NCBI GenBank assembly: GCA_035452965.1 | Contig: DAOTCE010000028.1 | Location: 3,582-67,581 of the forward strand | Source: Candidatus Paceibacterota bacterium | GTDB lineage: Bacteria > Verrucomicrobiota > Verrucomicrobiia > Limisphaerales > UBA8199 | Length of the DNA: 64,000 nucleotides | Direction of reading: 5' to 3' | Position numbers and translations under genes: made by a program | Notes under the pieces: model-generated | Seen by the model: only the letters and a program-made list of their open reading frames with translations | Told to the model about the DNA's origin: nothing | Databases searched by the model: none | Shown here: positions 1 to 9,494 of the stretch, one piece after another | Numbering within the stretch: position 1 is the stretch's first letter | Layout: each line of letters opens with the position of its first letter

Positions 1-169
1 CTGCTGGGAATCTGGCGCATGCGCCGCTCGACAATCCAATCAGCCCAGGCGGCCGAACGGAACCGAACGGCACAGAAAGCCTCTCCCCCACTCGGGAAGA
101 ACGACAAAGTCCTGCTCGCCGCTGGGCACCTTAACCCGCCGTGGGGCGACTAGCCTGGCACCGTCCAAT

Positions 170-1699
170 ATGTATTCACCCACACCCGATGAGTTTTTGA
201 AGCTGGCTGGCCAAGGGAACCTGGTTCCCGTCACCCGCCGTTTGCTGGCCGATGTCGAGACCCCGCTCTCGGCCTACCGCAAGATCCGTGGGCCGGGTGA
301 GTCGTTCCTGTTCGAGTCGGTCGAGGGCGGCGAGCACATCGGGCGCTACTCGTTCGTGGGCTGTAATCCGCGAGCGATTGTGCGGCAGATGGGCCGCAAG
401 GTTGAGGTGATCGAAAACGGCAAGGTGGCCCAGGAGTTCGAGGTGCAAGGACCGGGTGGCGGGAAGAGCGCCGCCGCGCCGGGCCTGCGCGACGGCTTGG
501 AGGCGGTCGAGCGTGTGATGAAGCAGTACCGCGCGGTGCCCGTGCCCGGCCTGCCACGGTTTACCGGCGGGGCGATCGGTTTCATTGGCTATGAATTCAT
601 CCACGATGTGGAACCCGTTGTCCGCCGCCCGCCCCACGACGATTTGCAGACCCCGGTGATCTATTTCCTGATCGCCGATCAGTTGCTCATCTTCGACCGC
701 GTGACCCAGACCATTACCGTGCTGGTCAACGCGGTGCTGGACGACTCCACCAGCCCGGCCGAGGCCTATGAGGACGCCACCGGCGAGATTGACCGCCTCG
801 TTTCACTGCTGGAGCAGCCGAGTGAGCACCGGCCGGTGACCGTTCCCGCGGAAGTGCCCGCGCTGCCTTTCGAGTCGAACCTGCTGCGGGAGAAGTTCGT
901 CGCCAACGTGCTGAAGGCCAAGCAATACATCACCTCCGGCGACATCATCCAGATCGTTGGCTCCCAGCGCTTTTCCACCCCCGTCAAAGCTTGCCCGCTG
1001 GATGTTTACCGCGCCGCCCGCTCCATCAATCCATCGCCTTACATGTTCCTGCTGGAGTTGCAGGGCTTCTCGCTCGTGGGCGCCTCGCCGGAAATCCATG
1101 TCCGCTGCGAGGACCGCAATGTCGAGATTCGCCCGATCGCCGGCACGCGCCGCCGCGGCATGACGCCTGAAGAGGACCTCGCCCTCGAGCAGGAACTTCT
1201 CGCCGACCCCAAGGAGCGCGCCGAGCACGTGATGCTGGTGGATCTGGGGCGCAACGACCTGGGCCGGGTGTGCGACTACGGCACCGTGCAGGTCAAAGAC
1301 CTGATGATTATCGAGCGCTACAGCCATGTGATGCACATCGTGTCCCAGGTCAAGGGCCGCCTCGCGGCGGACAAGTCGCCTTATGATTTGATGCGTGCGA
1401 CCTTCCCGGCCGGCACGCTGAGCGGCGCGCCAAAGATCCGGGCCATGCAGATCATTGCCGAGCTGGAACAGACAGCGCGCGGCCCTTACGGCGGCTGCGT
1501 CGGCTATTTCTCCTTCAACGGCAACCTGGACTGCTGCATCACCATCCGCACGGCGCTCCTCAAGGACGGCCGCGCTTACGTCCAGGCGGGAGGCGGCTGG
1601 GTAAACGACTCGACGCCCGAAGGCGAATATCAGGAGACGGTGAACAAGTCCCAGGCGATGCTCAAGGCGGTTGCCATGGCCGAGACTTTCGGCGGCTAG
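170..1699 (+). CDS. trpE: Anthranilate synthase component I
   Basis: Catalyses chorismate to anthranilate, the first committed step of tryptophan synthesis, using ammonia delivered by a TrpG partner that is not in the window. At 509 codons it is full length for the family. The N-terminal half contains an L-x-E-S-like motif (FLFESVEGG, about residue 47), where tryptophan feedback inhibition is usually set. The C-terminal chorismate-binding domain has the GTLSGAPKIRAM and GGCVGYFSFNG blocks typical of TrpE. The ATG at 170 gives the expected N-terminus. No other trp gene is adjacent; trpF lies 15 kb away, so the pathway genes are scattered. The pabB alternative is less likely because of the length and the feedback motif. 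Confidence 0.93.
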   Translation: MYSPTPDEFLKLAGQGNLVPVTRRLLADVETPLSAYRKIRGPGESFLFESVEGGEHIGRYSFVGCNPRAIVRQMGRKVEVIENGKVAQEFEVQGPGGGKSAAAPGLRDGLEAVERVMKQYRAVPVPGLPRFTGGAIGFIGYEFIHDVEPVVRRPPHDDLQTPVIYFLIADQLLIFDRVTQTITVLVNAVLDDSTSPAEAYEDATGEIDRLVSLLEQPSEHRPVTVPAEVPALPFESNLLREKFVANVLKAKQYITSGDIIQIVGSQRFSTPVKACPLDVYRAARSINPSPYMFLLELQGFSLVGASPEIHVRCEDRNVEIRPIAGTRRRGMTPEEDLALEQELLADPKERAEHVMLVDLGRNDLGRVCDYGTVQVKDLMIIERYSHVMHIVSQVKGRLAADKSPYDLMRATFPAGTLSGAPKIRAMQIIAELEQTARGPYGGCVGYFSFNGNLDCCITIRTALLKDGRAYVQAGGGWVNDSTPEGEYQETVNKSQAMLKAVAMAETFGG

Positions 1700-1702
1700 C
1701 TC

Positions 1703-2006
1703 GGGCGTTATCTTTTGGTGCGGTCCCAAGCCCCAGCATTCTCGGGCCGGACAGACCCATTTACCCCGGCCTGGCTCCCGACCGTAATCGACCTCGACGG
1801 TGACCGCGCCCACCACCGTGCGCAGCGTCAGTCGCCGAGTCTGCCGCTGGCGCACGGGCAAAAAGAGCCCCAGCCTCTCGGGTTTGCGCTTGCAGTCGCC
1901 GCGCCAAACGCTGGCGCATCCATTCCTGCCCCTCGGCCAACACTTGAGCCTCGGCTTCCTTCAGTAACTGTGCACACGCTACTATCTTCTTAACGACTCC
2001 TCCCAA
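1703..2006 (-). pseudogene. Transposase N-terminal remnant, frameshifted
   Basis: A minus-strand reading from 2006 begins MGGVVKKIVACAQLL and contains an arginine/glutamine-rich helix. It then continues in a second frame below about 1861 as LTLRTVVGAVTVEVDYG, followed by CPARECWGLGPHQ. That pattern (TVVG-V beta strand, then C-P-x-R-E-x-W-G-L-x-x-H-Q) is what I recall from the N-terminal part of ISKra4/UPF0236-like transposases. One frameshift separates the two pieces and the catalytic C-terminal part is absent, the sequence running into the end of trpE. It is a dead fragment. The family assignment is from memory and tentative. Confidence 0.5.
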
Positions 2007-2407
2007 CGTTGATGCGTGTTCTCTTGGTCGGAGAGGAACCGTTACCGCCTCATTACCTAGATACAGTCGCTAGTGTCCGGTTAAAGGTAATGCCCGATGC
2101 TGCATACGCCGAATCTCGCGAAAAACTGCACGCAATGGCCCGCAACGGAATTCAAATCGAACAATGCCAGACCGCTGCCGTCAGGCCTGTTGACACTGGT
2201 GGAAGTCGTTTTCAAACAGAGTTTAACTGGACACTACTGAGATACAGTGTCAAATTGCACCCCGAGTCCGCAAACAGAAGCTCTCTGGATTGGTTTCATT
2301 CAGTGTGTCCGTTAACCTATTGAACGATTAGCGAAGATCAAGCGCGCAGCCGCCCTCCTGGGGGTCGCGCATTGGCTCGACGGCCGTTTGGCCTGAACGT
2401 AAGTTTT
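2007..2407. other. Non-coding stretch with a 15-bp inverted repeat
   Basis: No convincing gene. A 104-codon open frame at 2009-2323 has no recognisable domain and atypical composition. A 15-bp inverted repeat, TAGTGTCCGGTTAAA at 2071-2085 and its complement (14 of 15 matching) at 2222-2236, bounds about 165 bp, and a related GTGTCCGTTAAC occurs near 2303. This could be the trace of a small insertion element next to the transposase remnant. Confidence 0.35.
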
Positions 2408-2653
2408 ATGACACCGAACCTTGGTAAGATAGACGATGCGATCCTGGCGCTGCTGCACCTGACCAGTTTTACGGAAGGCAGTGGGGCGCTCAAATCAACG
2501 CGCGCCTGGAAGGGACACAACTGGGACGCTTTGGCCCGCCTTCATGCCAAACGCTATATCAGTCATCCCGTCGGCAATGCCAAATCGGTCCTGCCCTCGG
2601 ACGAGGGGAAAGCCCGCGCCGAGAAGCTATTCCGCCGCTTGTTTTGTGATTGA
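2408..2653 (+). CDS. Small conserved protein, DUF6429-like
   Basis: An 81-residue protein. The pattern K-I-D-D-A-I-L-A-L-L-H-L, then R-A-W-K-G-x-x-W-D-A-L-x-R-L-H, S-H-P-V-G-x-A-K-S-V and D-E-G-x-x-x-A-E-x-L-F is the one I associate with DUF6429, a small winged-helix-like family of unknown function. I chose ATG 2408 because the family consensus begins about there; an in-frame start 36 bases upstream adds residues without similarity. It lies between the repeat debris and the polysaccharide cluster, with no obvious operon partner. Confidence 0.65.
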   Translation: MTPNLGKIDDAILALLHLTSFTEGSGALKSTRAWKGHNWDALARLHAKRYISHPVGNAKSVLPSDEGKARAEKLFRRLFCD

Positions 2654-2706
2654 AGCGCAGGGATTAACAGCTGCCATCCGCGGGGCATTCCGGGCGCCGT
2701 ATTCAC

Positions 2707-4089
2707 ATGATGTCTGAAGCACAGGAAATCAGCCAACTGATTACCACGGTGTTTCGCGCCTTCGCGCGGGCCGGCATTGACTTTCTGATCCTGCGCAATT
2801 ATGAGGGACTGCCCAACTCAACCACCAACGACATTGACGTGTTGGTGGCGCCGGACCAGCGACGGCACGCGGAGCAAACCTTGGTGGCGGCGGCGGAGGC
2901 GGCCGGGTTTCGCCTACACAACCGCGCCGAGTTCATGCCCGTGGCCCTCTACTTGTCGAGCCGGCAATCCAATGCCCAAGCGCACTTCGATTTGTTCATC
3001 GCTTCGAAGTGGCGCGGGTTTGATTTCCTCAGTTGCCAGGGATTTCTCGAGCGCCGAGTCCGGCGGGAGTTGTTCGCCGTGCCGCATCCCGCCGACGAGG
3101 CCGCCACAAGCCTACTTTCTTTCCTGATCTACACGGGCAAGGTGAAGGAGAAATACCGGCCGTTCGTCGCCGCCAGCTTCCGCGCTGAGCCGGCGCTGGT
3201 CATGGACCGACTGGCGCAGACCTATGGCGCCGCGCGCGCGAAGTTCCTCCTGACCGCCGGGGTCGAGGAACGCTGGCGGGCGATCGAGGCTGCCACGGGC
3301 ACTTTACGGCGGACTTTGATTGTCCGGCAATTGACGCGGCACCCCTGGCGGACCCTGCGGTCGTTATTGACTGATGCTTGGCGGTTGTGGTTGCGGTTCG
3401 TGCGTCCGCCGGGTTTGACCGTCGTGCTGTGCGGCGCGGGCGGCTGCGGCAAGTCCGCCATCGCCCAAGCCGTGGTCGCTGGGCTCGAGCGCACTTTCAG
3501 CCCGCTCAAGGGCCGGCATTTTCATTGGAAGCCGCCGGTGTTTACCGCCCGGCGGCGGGCGGCACGCGGGGCCGCTCCCGATCCGCACGGTCAGCCGGTG
3601 CGTAACCGGCTGGCTTCCTTCGGCTACTTCCTATTTCACTGGCTGGAGTTCTTTCTCGGCTCGCACCTGGTCTTTCGGCCGGCGACGTTCCGCGGCGGTT
3701 TGGTGCTGATAGACGGCTATTACTACGATCTCCTTGTGGACCAACCCCGCTTCCGCTTGCAGGTGTCCCTGGGCCTCGTTCGGTTGGGCTGCGCCTTACT
3801 GAAAGATCCGGACCTGGTGATACTGCTGGATGCGCCCGCCGAAGTGTTCCAGCGCCGCAAACAGGAAGTCCCGCTGGCCGAGACGGAACGCCAGTGTCGC
3901 GCTTATCGTGCGCTGGTGGGCGGCCTCCCCAACGGGCGCATCATCAACGCCGCCCAGCCCGTCGAGAAGGTGGGAACCGAGGTTAACCGGGCGATCCTGG
4001 ATTATATGGCGGAGCGGACCCGGAAGCGCCTGGGCGCTGGACCGGGCCGGTCTTTTCCCGAAAGCGAGCGGGAGGAAATCTCGCCTTAA
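2707..4089 (+). CDS. Nucleotidyltransferase-fold / P-loop kinase fusion of a polysaccharide cluster
   Basis: A two-domain protein of 460 residues. The N-terminal part (about 1-130) contains F-L-I-L-R-N-Y-E-G-L-P and D-I-D-V-L-V-A, the acidic pair of the nucleotidyltransferase fold. The C-terminal part (about 235-445) has a P-loop, GAGGCGKSA, a D-G-Y-Y-Y-D-L-L motif and L-D-A-P-A-E-V-F, as in thymidylate-kinase-like proteins. Such fusions occur in exopolysaccharide loci, but their substrate is not known to me. Four bases separate it from the next, broken, gene, suggesting an operon with the sugar-transfer genes downstream. An adjacent ATG at 2710 is an equally possible start. Confidence 0.7.
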   Translation: MMSEAQEISQLITTVFRAFARAGIDFLILRNYEGLPNSTTNDIDVLVAPDQRRHAEQTLVAAAEAAGFRLHNRAEFMPVALYLSSRQSNAQAHFDLFIASKWRGFDFLSCQGFLERRVRRELFAVPHPADEAATSLLSFLIYTGKVKEKYRPFVAASFRAEPALVMDRLAQTYGAARAKFLLTAGVEERWRAIEAATGTLRRTLIVRQLTRHPWRTLRSLLTDAWRLWLRFVRPPGLTVVLCGAGGCGKSAIAQAVVAGLERTFSPLKGRHFHWKPPVFTARRRAARGAAPDPHGQPVRNRLASFGYFLFHWLEFFLGSHLVFRPATFRGGLVLIDGYYYDLLVDQPRFRLQVSLGLVRLGCALLKDPDLVILLDAPAEVFQRRKQEVPLAETERQCRAYRALVGGLPNGRIINAAQPVEKVGTEVNRAILDYMAERTRKRLGAGPGRSFPESEREEISP

Positions 4090-4093
4090 GGCC

Positions 4094-5054
4094 ATGGCTG
4101 CGCTGCGGAATTTCTGGGAGGACCTGTTCGGCCACACAACGGGAGAGACTGCGGGCGCGCGGGTGGACATGCGCCTGGTCAGCAAGCACGGGCGGCCTTT
4201 CATGCTGCCGCCCCGCCAACTGCGCGTCGCCGTGGTTTCGTTGGGCCTCTTTCCGGCGCAGACACCCCGCGTGCGCTCCGCCCGGACCCTTTTGAGCTGG
4301 CACATGGGCGTGGCGGCTCCTTTCGGGACCAGGCCGATCAGTATTACCGTGGTTCCCCAGGAAGGCTTTGTGCGGTTCATCACCTCGCTGCCCGGAGAGC
4401 CGCGGCGGGCGTCGCCGACAGTGGGGATCCTAGCGGGAAATCCCGCCAAGGATGACCAACGCATCCTGATACTGGTTTTCGATGCCGCCCAAAACCCGGA
4501 CGCGGCGGTCAAAGCCGCCCTGAGCGAGTGCGCACTGGCCCTAGTCGAAAAGGAAAGACCATTGCTTACGGCGATGCCGCAGAGCATCAGCAACGTGCCC
4601 AGGCTGCGCGCGACTTTCCTGTCGCCCCGCCCGGGCCAACGAGCTGTTTGGCCCACTGACCCAACGGCTCCCGGGGCGGACAGTTCAGGCGGCGCTTCAA
4701 CACGGGGACTTTGCCCCCTGGAACATCACGGTCGCGCCCTCCTCGGGCGCTTGGACGGTGCCGGACTGGGAGCGGGGCGAACTGGCGGGCATTCCCGGGT
4801 AGGATTGGTTTCATTATGTGATCCAGCCCGCCATCCTTGTGGACCGTTTCCCCGCCGCGAGCCTGGTTCAGCGCCTCGAGGAACTGCTCAGTTCGGAGGC
4901 GTTCAAGGCTTGCGCGACGCGCGCGGGCATCCTAGGCTGCGAGCGCGAACTTGTTTTGGCTTAGCTGCTGTATGCGGTCGAGGTCATCAAACCCGCCGAA
5001 GGGTTGGCGGCGACGCGCGATTTGTTGCGCGCCCTGGTGGCACGGTGGCAGTGA
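4094..5054 (+). pseudogene. Degraded phosphotransferase (APH-fold) gene
   Basis: The reading starts MAALRNFWEDLFG at 4094 and runs cleanly to about 4625, where the frame shifts. In the new frame it continues NELFGPLTQRL, then LQHGDFAPWNI and DWERGEL. These match the H-G-D-x-x-x-x-N catalytic loop and the metal-binding D of aminoglycoside-phosphotransferase-like kinases. That second half is interrupted by two stop codons (TAG at 4800-4802, in a G-stop-DWF context, and TAG near 4964) and ends at a TGA at 5054. One frameshift and two nonsense changes make it a pseudogene, unless some are sequencing errors. It was probably part of the surrounding polysaccharide operon. Confidence 0.7.
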
Positions 5055-5182
5055 GGCGCGTCCCTGCCAGGAATTGGGCGAGCTTGAAGAGGCCCCCTGA
5101 GTTTTGGCCTGACGCTGCCGGGGTCAGTCCGCTACTCTGCGCGCTGGTGAAACGAAATGCGATCATCCCGCCGGGATGCGGA

Positions 5183-5971
5183 ATGCGCCTCTGGCTGGCG
5201 CTGCTGCAGTCGCAGGCGCAGGACGGCATCCTGGACAACGGCATCAGCGATTCTGAGAGCCTCGTGCCCAAGCCGCGCGCATTGACCGGCACCGGCTTCT
5301 ACCACCTCAACGCGAAGCTATTGGCCAACATCGCGCGTGTGCTGGGGAAGGAAGCGGAGGCTCTGGCGAAGACCATCAAGACCGCGTTCAACCGGAGGTT
5401 CCTGCAGCCGGGCACGGGACGATACGACACCGCCACGCAGGCCTGCCAAGCGTTTGCGCTCTACCTCGGGCTAGTGCCGCCGAAAGAGAAAAACCGCGCG
5501 CTGGCGGTGCTGGTGCGGGAGATCGGAGAAACGCATCGCGGCCATCTGAGCACGGGCATCTTTGGCACCAAGTTCATGCTGCACGCGCTGGCGGACCTGG
5601 GGCGGGCGGACACGGCTTTCGGGGTGGTGAATCAGCGCACCTTTCCGGGTTGGGGGCACATGCTGGAGAACGGCGCGACAACGCTGTGGGAGCTTCGGGA
5701 ATTCAGCGACAGTACTTATTCGCACAACCACCCGATGTTTGGGTCGGCGAGCGATTGGTGGCCGGAAAGCGCAAAGTTCAAGCTCCATGTTCGGGTCCCG
5801 GTCGGCGCCGTGGCAACGGTCTTTGTGCCGGCCAGGGAGGGCGCGGAACTCACGGATAGCGGCCAGCCGATCGCCCGCGCCGCGGGGGGGCGCTTCTCAG
5901 GCCGCGAAAACGGAAGCGCCGGGCTGAACGTGGTTTCGGGAGAATATGACTTCGCCTGCGCGCTCAGGTGA
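5183..5971 (+). pseudogene. C-terminal remnant of an alpha-L-rhamnosidase (GH78)
   Basis: The open frame encodes DNGISD, ALTGTGFYHLNAKLL, STGIFGTKFML, then W-G-H-M-L-E-N-G-A-T-T-L-W-E and HNHPMFGSASDW. This is the (alpha/alpha)6 catalytic barrel and C-terminal region of GH78 rhamnosidases. The N-terminal three quarters are missing. After SDWW the sequence jumps to the C-terminal beta-sandwich (VRVPVGAVATVFVPA), implying an internal deletion too. It is therefore a fossil, not a working enzyme. Its presence 5 kb from rhaATB suggests that a larger rhamnose-scavenging locus was once here. Confidence 0.75.
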
Positions 5972-6086
5972 GCCGACTCGGCGCGGCGCGGCTGCGACAA
6001 AAGCTTTTTCTAGGCGCTTTCGGAGGGTAGCTTGCAGGTCAACCAGCGCTTAAATCGATGTACGAATCATAGGACAACCGGGTTTT

Positions 6087-7418
6087 GTGGAAACGCACGC
6101 AACACTTATCATCGGGGCCGGCTTGACCGGCCTTTCCTGCGCGTATCATCTGGCGGGGGATTATCTCCTGGTGGAGCGCGAGGGCGAACCGGGCGGCATG
6201 GCCCGCACGCACGAGCGTCATCCGGGCTTCCTGTGCGACAGCACCGGGCACTGGCTGCATCTGCGGAGCGACTACATGAAGGCGCTGGCACAGAAGCTTC
6301 TGCCCGGCGGACTCGTCGAGCACGGACGAAAAGCCGTCATCCACCTGTGCGACACGTTCACCCCTTACCCGTTTCAAGCCAACACCTACGGGCTGCCGCG
6401 GGAGGTGGTGCTGGACTGCCTGATCGGCTTGCTCAAAGCCCGGCACCCGGAAGACTTCGGCTTGAAGCCGGCGACGGCCGCACCGCGAGATTTCCGGGAA
6501 TGGATCGTGCGGAACTTTGGCGAGGGCATCGCCCGGCATTTCATGGTGCCTTACAACGAGAAGCTCCTGGGCGTGCGGCTGGAAGAGTTGCGTCCGGAAT
6601 ACGCCGAGCGGTTTATCCCGCGGCCCTCGCTGGAAGATGTCGTCAAGGGCGCGCTGGGTTTTTCGCGCGAGTCCTTGGGCTACAACGCCCGATTTGTCTA
6701 TCCGCGGGAAGGGGGCATCGGCGCCCTGCCGCGCGCGATTGCGCGGGCGCTGCAGGTCCCGCCGGTTTATGGAGTGGCGGTGGCCGAGGTGGACCACCAG
6801 AATCGGGTCGCCACGTTGTCCGACGGCCGCCAGGTGGCTTACCGGCGGCTCCTCAACACAGCGCCGCTGCCGCGGTTCCTGTCGCTGATGGCCGGCCTGC
6901 CGGAGGAGATTCGCGCGGCGGCGCACCATCTCCGCGCGACGACCGTCCGGTACTTCGACTTGGGCGTGCGCGGTCCCGGGGATATCGCCAGTGATCACCA
7001 TTGGATATATTTTCCGGAGCCAGAATACGTCTTCTACCGCACAGGCTCCTATTCGGCGGTGCACCCGGGCACCGCGCCCTCGGGCTGCCGCAGCTATTAC
7101 GTTGAGATGTCGGAGGGGGCAGCCGACTTGCTCAAGCAGCCTGAGCAGTTGAAGCAACGTGTGCTGTCCGACCTGCGGAAGGCTCGGGTACTTTCGAGCC
7201 GGGATGAGGTCCTGTTCATGAGATTGTGCGAAATCCCTTTCGCTTACGTCATCTTCGATCACAACTACGAGCAGTGCCGGCAAGTCATTCTTGATTACCT
7301 GGCAGACCAGGGCGTCATTTCCTGCGGTCGGTGGGGCGGGTGGGGCTACGGCGGAATGGAGGATGCCATGCTGGACGGCAAAGCGGCAGCAGCGCAACTG
7401 CAAGGATCCAAGTCCTAA
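6087..7418 (+). CDS. FAD-dependent amine-oxidase/protoporphyrinogen-oxidase-like protein
   Basis: A 443-residue flavoprotein. The dinucleotide-binding motif LIIGAGLTGLSCAYHL is at residues 7-22, followed by L-V-E-R-E-G-E-P-G-G-M-A-R-T, as in amine oxidases and UDP-galactopyranose-mutase-like proteins. N-F-G-E-G-I-A-R-H-F-M-V-P-Y-N-E-K and C-terminal W-G-G-W-G-Y-G-G-M-E-D-A complete the pattern seen in FAD proteins of sugar-nucleotide clusters. It probably acts on a sugar nucleotide or lipid carrier in the local polysaccharide pathway; true haem-pathway HemG/HemY function is less likely from context. The start is a GTG, chosen because the Rossmann motif begins seven codons later. Confidence 0.75.
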   Translation: METHATLIIGAGLTGLSCAYHLAGDYLLVEREGEPGGMARTHERHPGFLCDSTGHWLHLRSDYMKALAQKLLPGGLVEHGRKAVIHLCDTFTPYPFQANTYGLPREVVLDCLIGLLKARHPEDFGLKPATAAPRDFREWIVRNFGEGIARHFMVPYNEKLLGVRLEELRPEYAERFIPRPSLEDVVKGALGFSRESLGYNARFVYPREGGIGALPRAIARALQVPPVYGVAVAEVDHQNRVATLSDGRQVAYRRLLNTAPLPRFLSLMAGLPEEIRAAAHHLRATTVRYFDLGVRGPGDIASDHHWIYFPEPEYVFYRTGSYSAVHPGTAPSGCRSYYVEMSEGAADLLKQPEQLKQRVLSDLRKARVLSSRDEVLFMRLCEIPFAYVIFDHNYEQCRQVILDYLADQGVISCGRWGGWGYGGMEDAMLDGKAAAAQLQGSKS

Positions 7419-7440
7419 GATGTAGGTCCTAAGACATTTT

Positions 7441-8262
7441 ATGCGTTATCACTTCGACCCCAGGCGTAGTCGCGACCTCTATGAGAAGACGCTGATGCCG
7501 ATACTGGCGAAGCACCCCCTCGCGCCCTATCTGGACGCGCGCAATGAATTCTACATCGAGATGCTCGATCGGCATGGGGCGTTGCAGGCGGGAAAGCATC
7601 TGGTGGACCTGGGGGCCGGGCTTTCGATCTTTGGTCCGTTGTGCCGCGCGCACGGCATGAAGGTAACCTTGGTGGATGATTTTGGGGGAGGGGGGGGGGT
7701 GGAAATGAGTCAGCGCGGCCAAGAGATTCCGTTGCTCGAGGCTTTCGAAAAGGAACTGGGCGTAGCGGTTGTGCGGGAGAATTTCCTGCAACATAAGCTG
7801 CCCCTGCCGGACAGGGAGGTGGACGTGGTGACCTGCTTCCACAGCCTGGAACACTGGCATCACTCGCCCAAACGGCTGTTCCGGGAAATCGTTCGTATCC
7901 TCAAGCCCGGAGGTTTACTGGTTCTCGCCACGCCCAACGCGGTGAATCTACGTAAACGGCTCTATGTCCTGTTCGGCCGAAGCAATTTTCCGCTTTTGGG
8001 GACCTGGTACGAAGATGGGGATCCGATCTATCGCGGCCATGTCCGTGAGCCGGTTATCCGGGATTTGGTGCAACTGATGCAATGGAATGGTTTGCGGGTG
8101 GTGGCCACTTATGGCCGTAACTTCATCGGTCGCGATAGCACGGCGCTGTGCTTCCTGCCGACCGCCCTGGTGCGTGGTATCGCGACGGGGTCGGACTGGT
8201 TGCTCCGGCACGTTCCGTCCTTGTGCTCGGACATCCATGTCATCGGGAGGGCCCCGATTTGA
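7441..8262 (+). CDS. Class I SAM-dependent methyltransferase
   Basis: A 273-residue protein with the SAM-binding motif VDLGAGLSIFGPL at about residues 54-66, an acidic strand-2 end (VTLVDD) and motif IV V-D-V-V-T-C-F-H-S-L-E-H-W. LKPGGLLVLATPN, typical of Methyltransf_11/UbiE-like enzymes, follows. It sits 22 bases after the FAD protein and overlaps the start of the next glycosyltransferase, so it probably methylates a sugar or lipid intermediate of the same pathway. A run of ten G's encodes a poly-glycine stretch (about residues 81-86), a possible slippage site. The substrate is unknown. Confidence 0.8.
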   Translation: MRYHFDPRRSRDLYEKTLMPILAKHPLAPYLDARNEFYIEMLDRHGALQAGKHLVDLGAGLSIFGPLCRAHGMKVTLVDDFGGGGGVEMSQRGQEIPLLEAFEKELGVAVVRENFLQHKLPLPDREVDVVTCFHSLEHWHHSPKRLFREIVRILKPGGLLVLATPNAVNLRKRLYVLFGRSNFPLLGTWYEDGDPIYRGHVREPVIRDLVQLMQWNGLRVVATYGRNFIGRDSTALCFLPTALVRGIATGSDWLLRHVPSLCSDIHVIGRAPI

Positions 8263-9494
8263 GGACGCGCGTCGTGATGAGCGCCTATGCGTGCAATCCG
8301 CGCGGCAGCGGCGAGCACTGGCTGGGCTGGGGTTGGGCCGAAGCGGCCGCGCGCAGCCACGAGGTGGAGCTGGTGACCACGCCCAAGGCGCGGACGGCGG
8401 TGGAAGAAAGCGCGCGCGTGGCCGGCATCACACCTCATTTCGTTGACGTGCCGGAGTGGCTGTGGCCGCTGGCCGACCTGGGCTGGGCGGGTTGGTCGCG
8501 CAAGCTGGCCTGGCAGAAACGGGTGGCGCGGTTGGTTCGCGAACTGCACCGGGAAAAGAAAATTTCGCTGGTGCATCAGACGACTTTCCACACCTTCCGG
8601 GTGCCGTTTCTGGCCGCCGGGTTGGGCATCCCGTCGGTGTGGGGGCCGATTGCCGGCGGGGAGCATGTGCCGCCCGGATTTGATCGTTACCTGGGGCCGG
8701 CGAGATGGGCCGAGAAGGGGCGGAATCTGGCGAACCGCTTTTGGCTGCAGACCCCTGCAGTCCAGCGTTCGCTGCGGCAGACCTCCGCGCTCTATGTGTC
8801 GAATCGCACGACGCTTCACTTTCTGCCGCCTCGCTTTCACGCCAAGTGCCGCATTGTTTCCCCGAACGCCTTGCGCCCAGAAGACCAACAATGGGTTTGT
8901 CCGCCCGCCGGGGCCGCCGTTGAGGATTCCACCTTTCGGATGCTTTATGTGGGCAACTGTGTGGCTAGGCGCGCCATTCCCCTGGTGTTGGAGGCGTTGC
9001 CGCAGGCGGGGTTGGCGGATTATGAGCTGGCGGTGGTGGGCGACGGTCCCGCGCTGGCGCACTGGAAGCGGCGGGCGGCGGAGTTGGGGCTGGCCGCCAA
9101 GGTCCAGTTTGTGGGGAAGGTGCCGCGCTCGCAACTCGACGCGTTTTATGCCCAGGCAGACGTGCTGGTGTTTCCGGCCTTGCGCGATAGCGGCGGTTCG
9201 GCCCTGCTCGAGGCCATGGCGCGCGGGGTGCCGGTCATCTGCCTGGATTGGGCCGGGCCGGGGGAAATGGTGGATGAAGCTTCGGGGATAAAGGTCCCGG
9301 TTTCGGCGCCGGAAGAGACGATCCGGGCCTTTGCGGCGGGACTGGTTCGGCTCCAGCGAGAGCCGGGGTTGCGCGCCAGCCTGGCCAAGGCGGCGCGGGC
9401 GCGCGCGGAGGCCCGGTTCGGATGGGAAGCCAAGCGGCAGTTGCTGGAGGCAACTTATCTAGAGCTTATCCACCCCGATGTTGGAGGAGAATGA
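8259..9494 (+). CDS. Glycosyltransferase family 4 (GT-B)
   Basis: Encodes a GT-B fold glycosyltransferase. The N-terminal domain has S-A-Y-A-C-N-P-R-G-S-G-E; the C-terminal domain has L-Y-V-G-N, V-V-G-D-G-P, VQFVGKVPRSQLDAFYAQADV, then FPALRDSGGSALLEAMARGVPVI, the E-x7-E nucleotide-sugar site of GT4. I chose the TTG at 8259, which overlaps the preceding stop as TTGA, because GGGAGG lies 8 bases upstream; ATG 8277 is the alternative. It should transfer a sugar from an NDP donor to a growing glycan at the inner membrane. Its 3' end overlaps the convergent next gene by 36 bases. Confidence 0.82.
   Translation: MRTRVVMSAYACNPRGSGEHWLGWGWAEAAARSHEVELVTTPKARTAVEESARVAGITPHFVDVPEWLWPLADLGWAGWSRKLAWQKRVARLVRELHREKKISLVHQTTFHTFRVPFLAAGLGIPSVWGPIAGGEHVPPGFDRYLGPARWAEKGRNLANRFWLQTPAVQRSLRQTSALYVSNRTTLHFLPPRFHAKCRIVSPNALRPEDQQWVCPPAGAAVEDSTFRMLYVGNCVARRAIPLVLEALPQAGLADYELAVVGDGPALAHWKRRAAELGLAAKVQFVGKVPRSQLDAFYAQADVLVFPALRDSGGSALLEAMARGVPVICLDWAGPGEMVDEASGIKVPVSAPEETIRAFAAGLVRLQREPGLRASLAKAARARAEARFGWEAKRQLLEATYLELIHPDVGGE

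Noticed and set aside
2009..2323. 104-codon open frame as a gene
   Set aside because: No motif, unusual composition and overlap with an inverted-repeat region; there is no ribosome-binding site.
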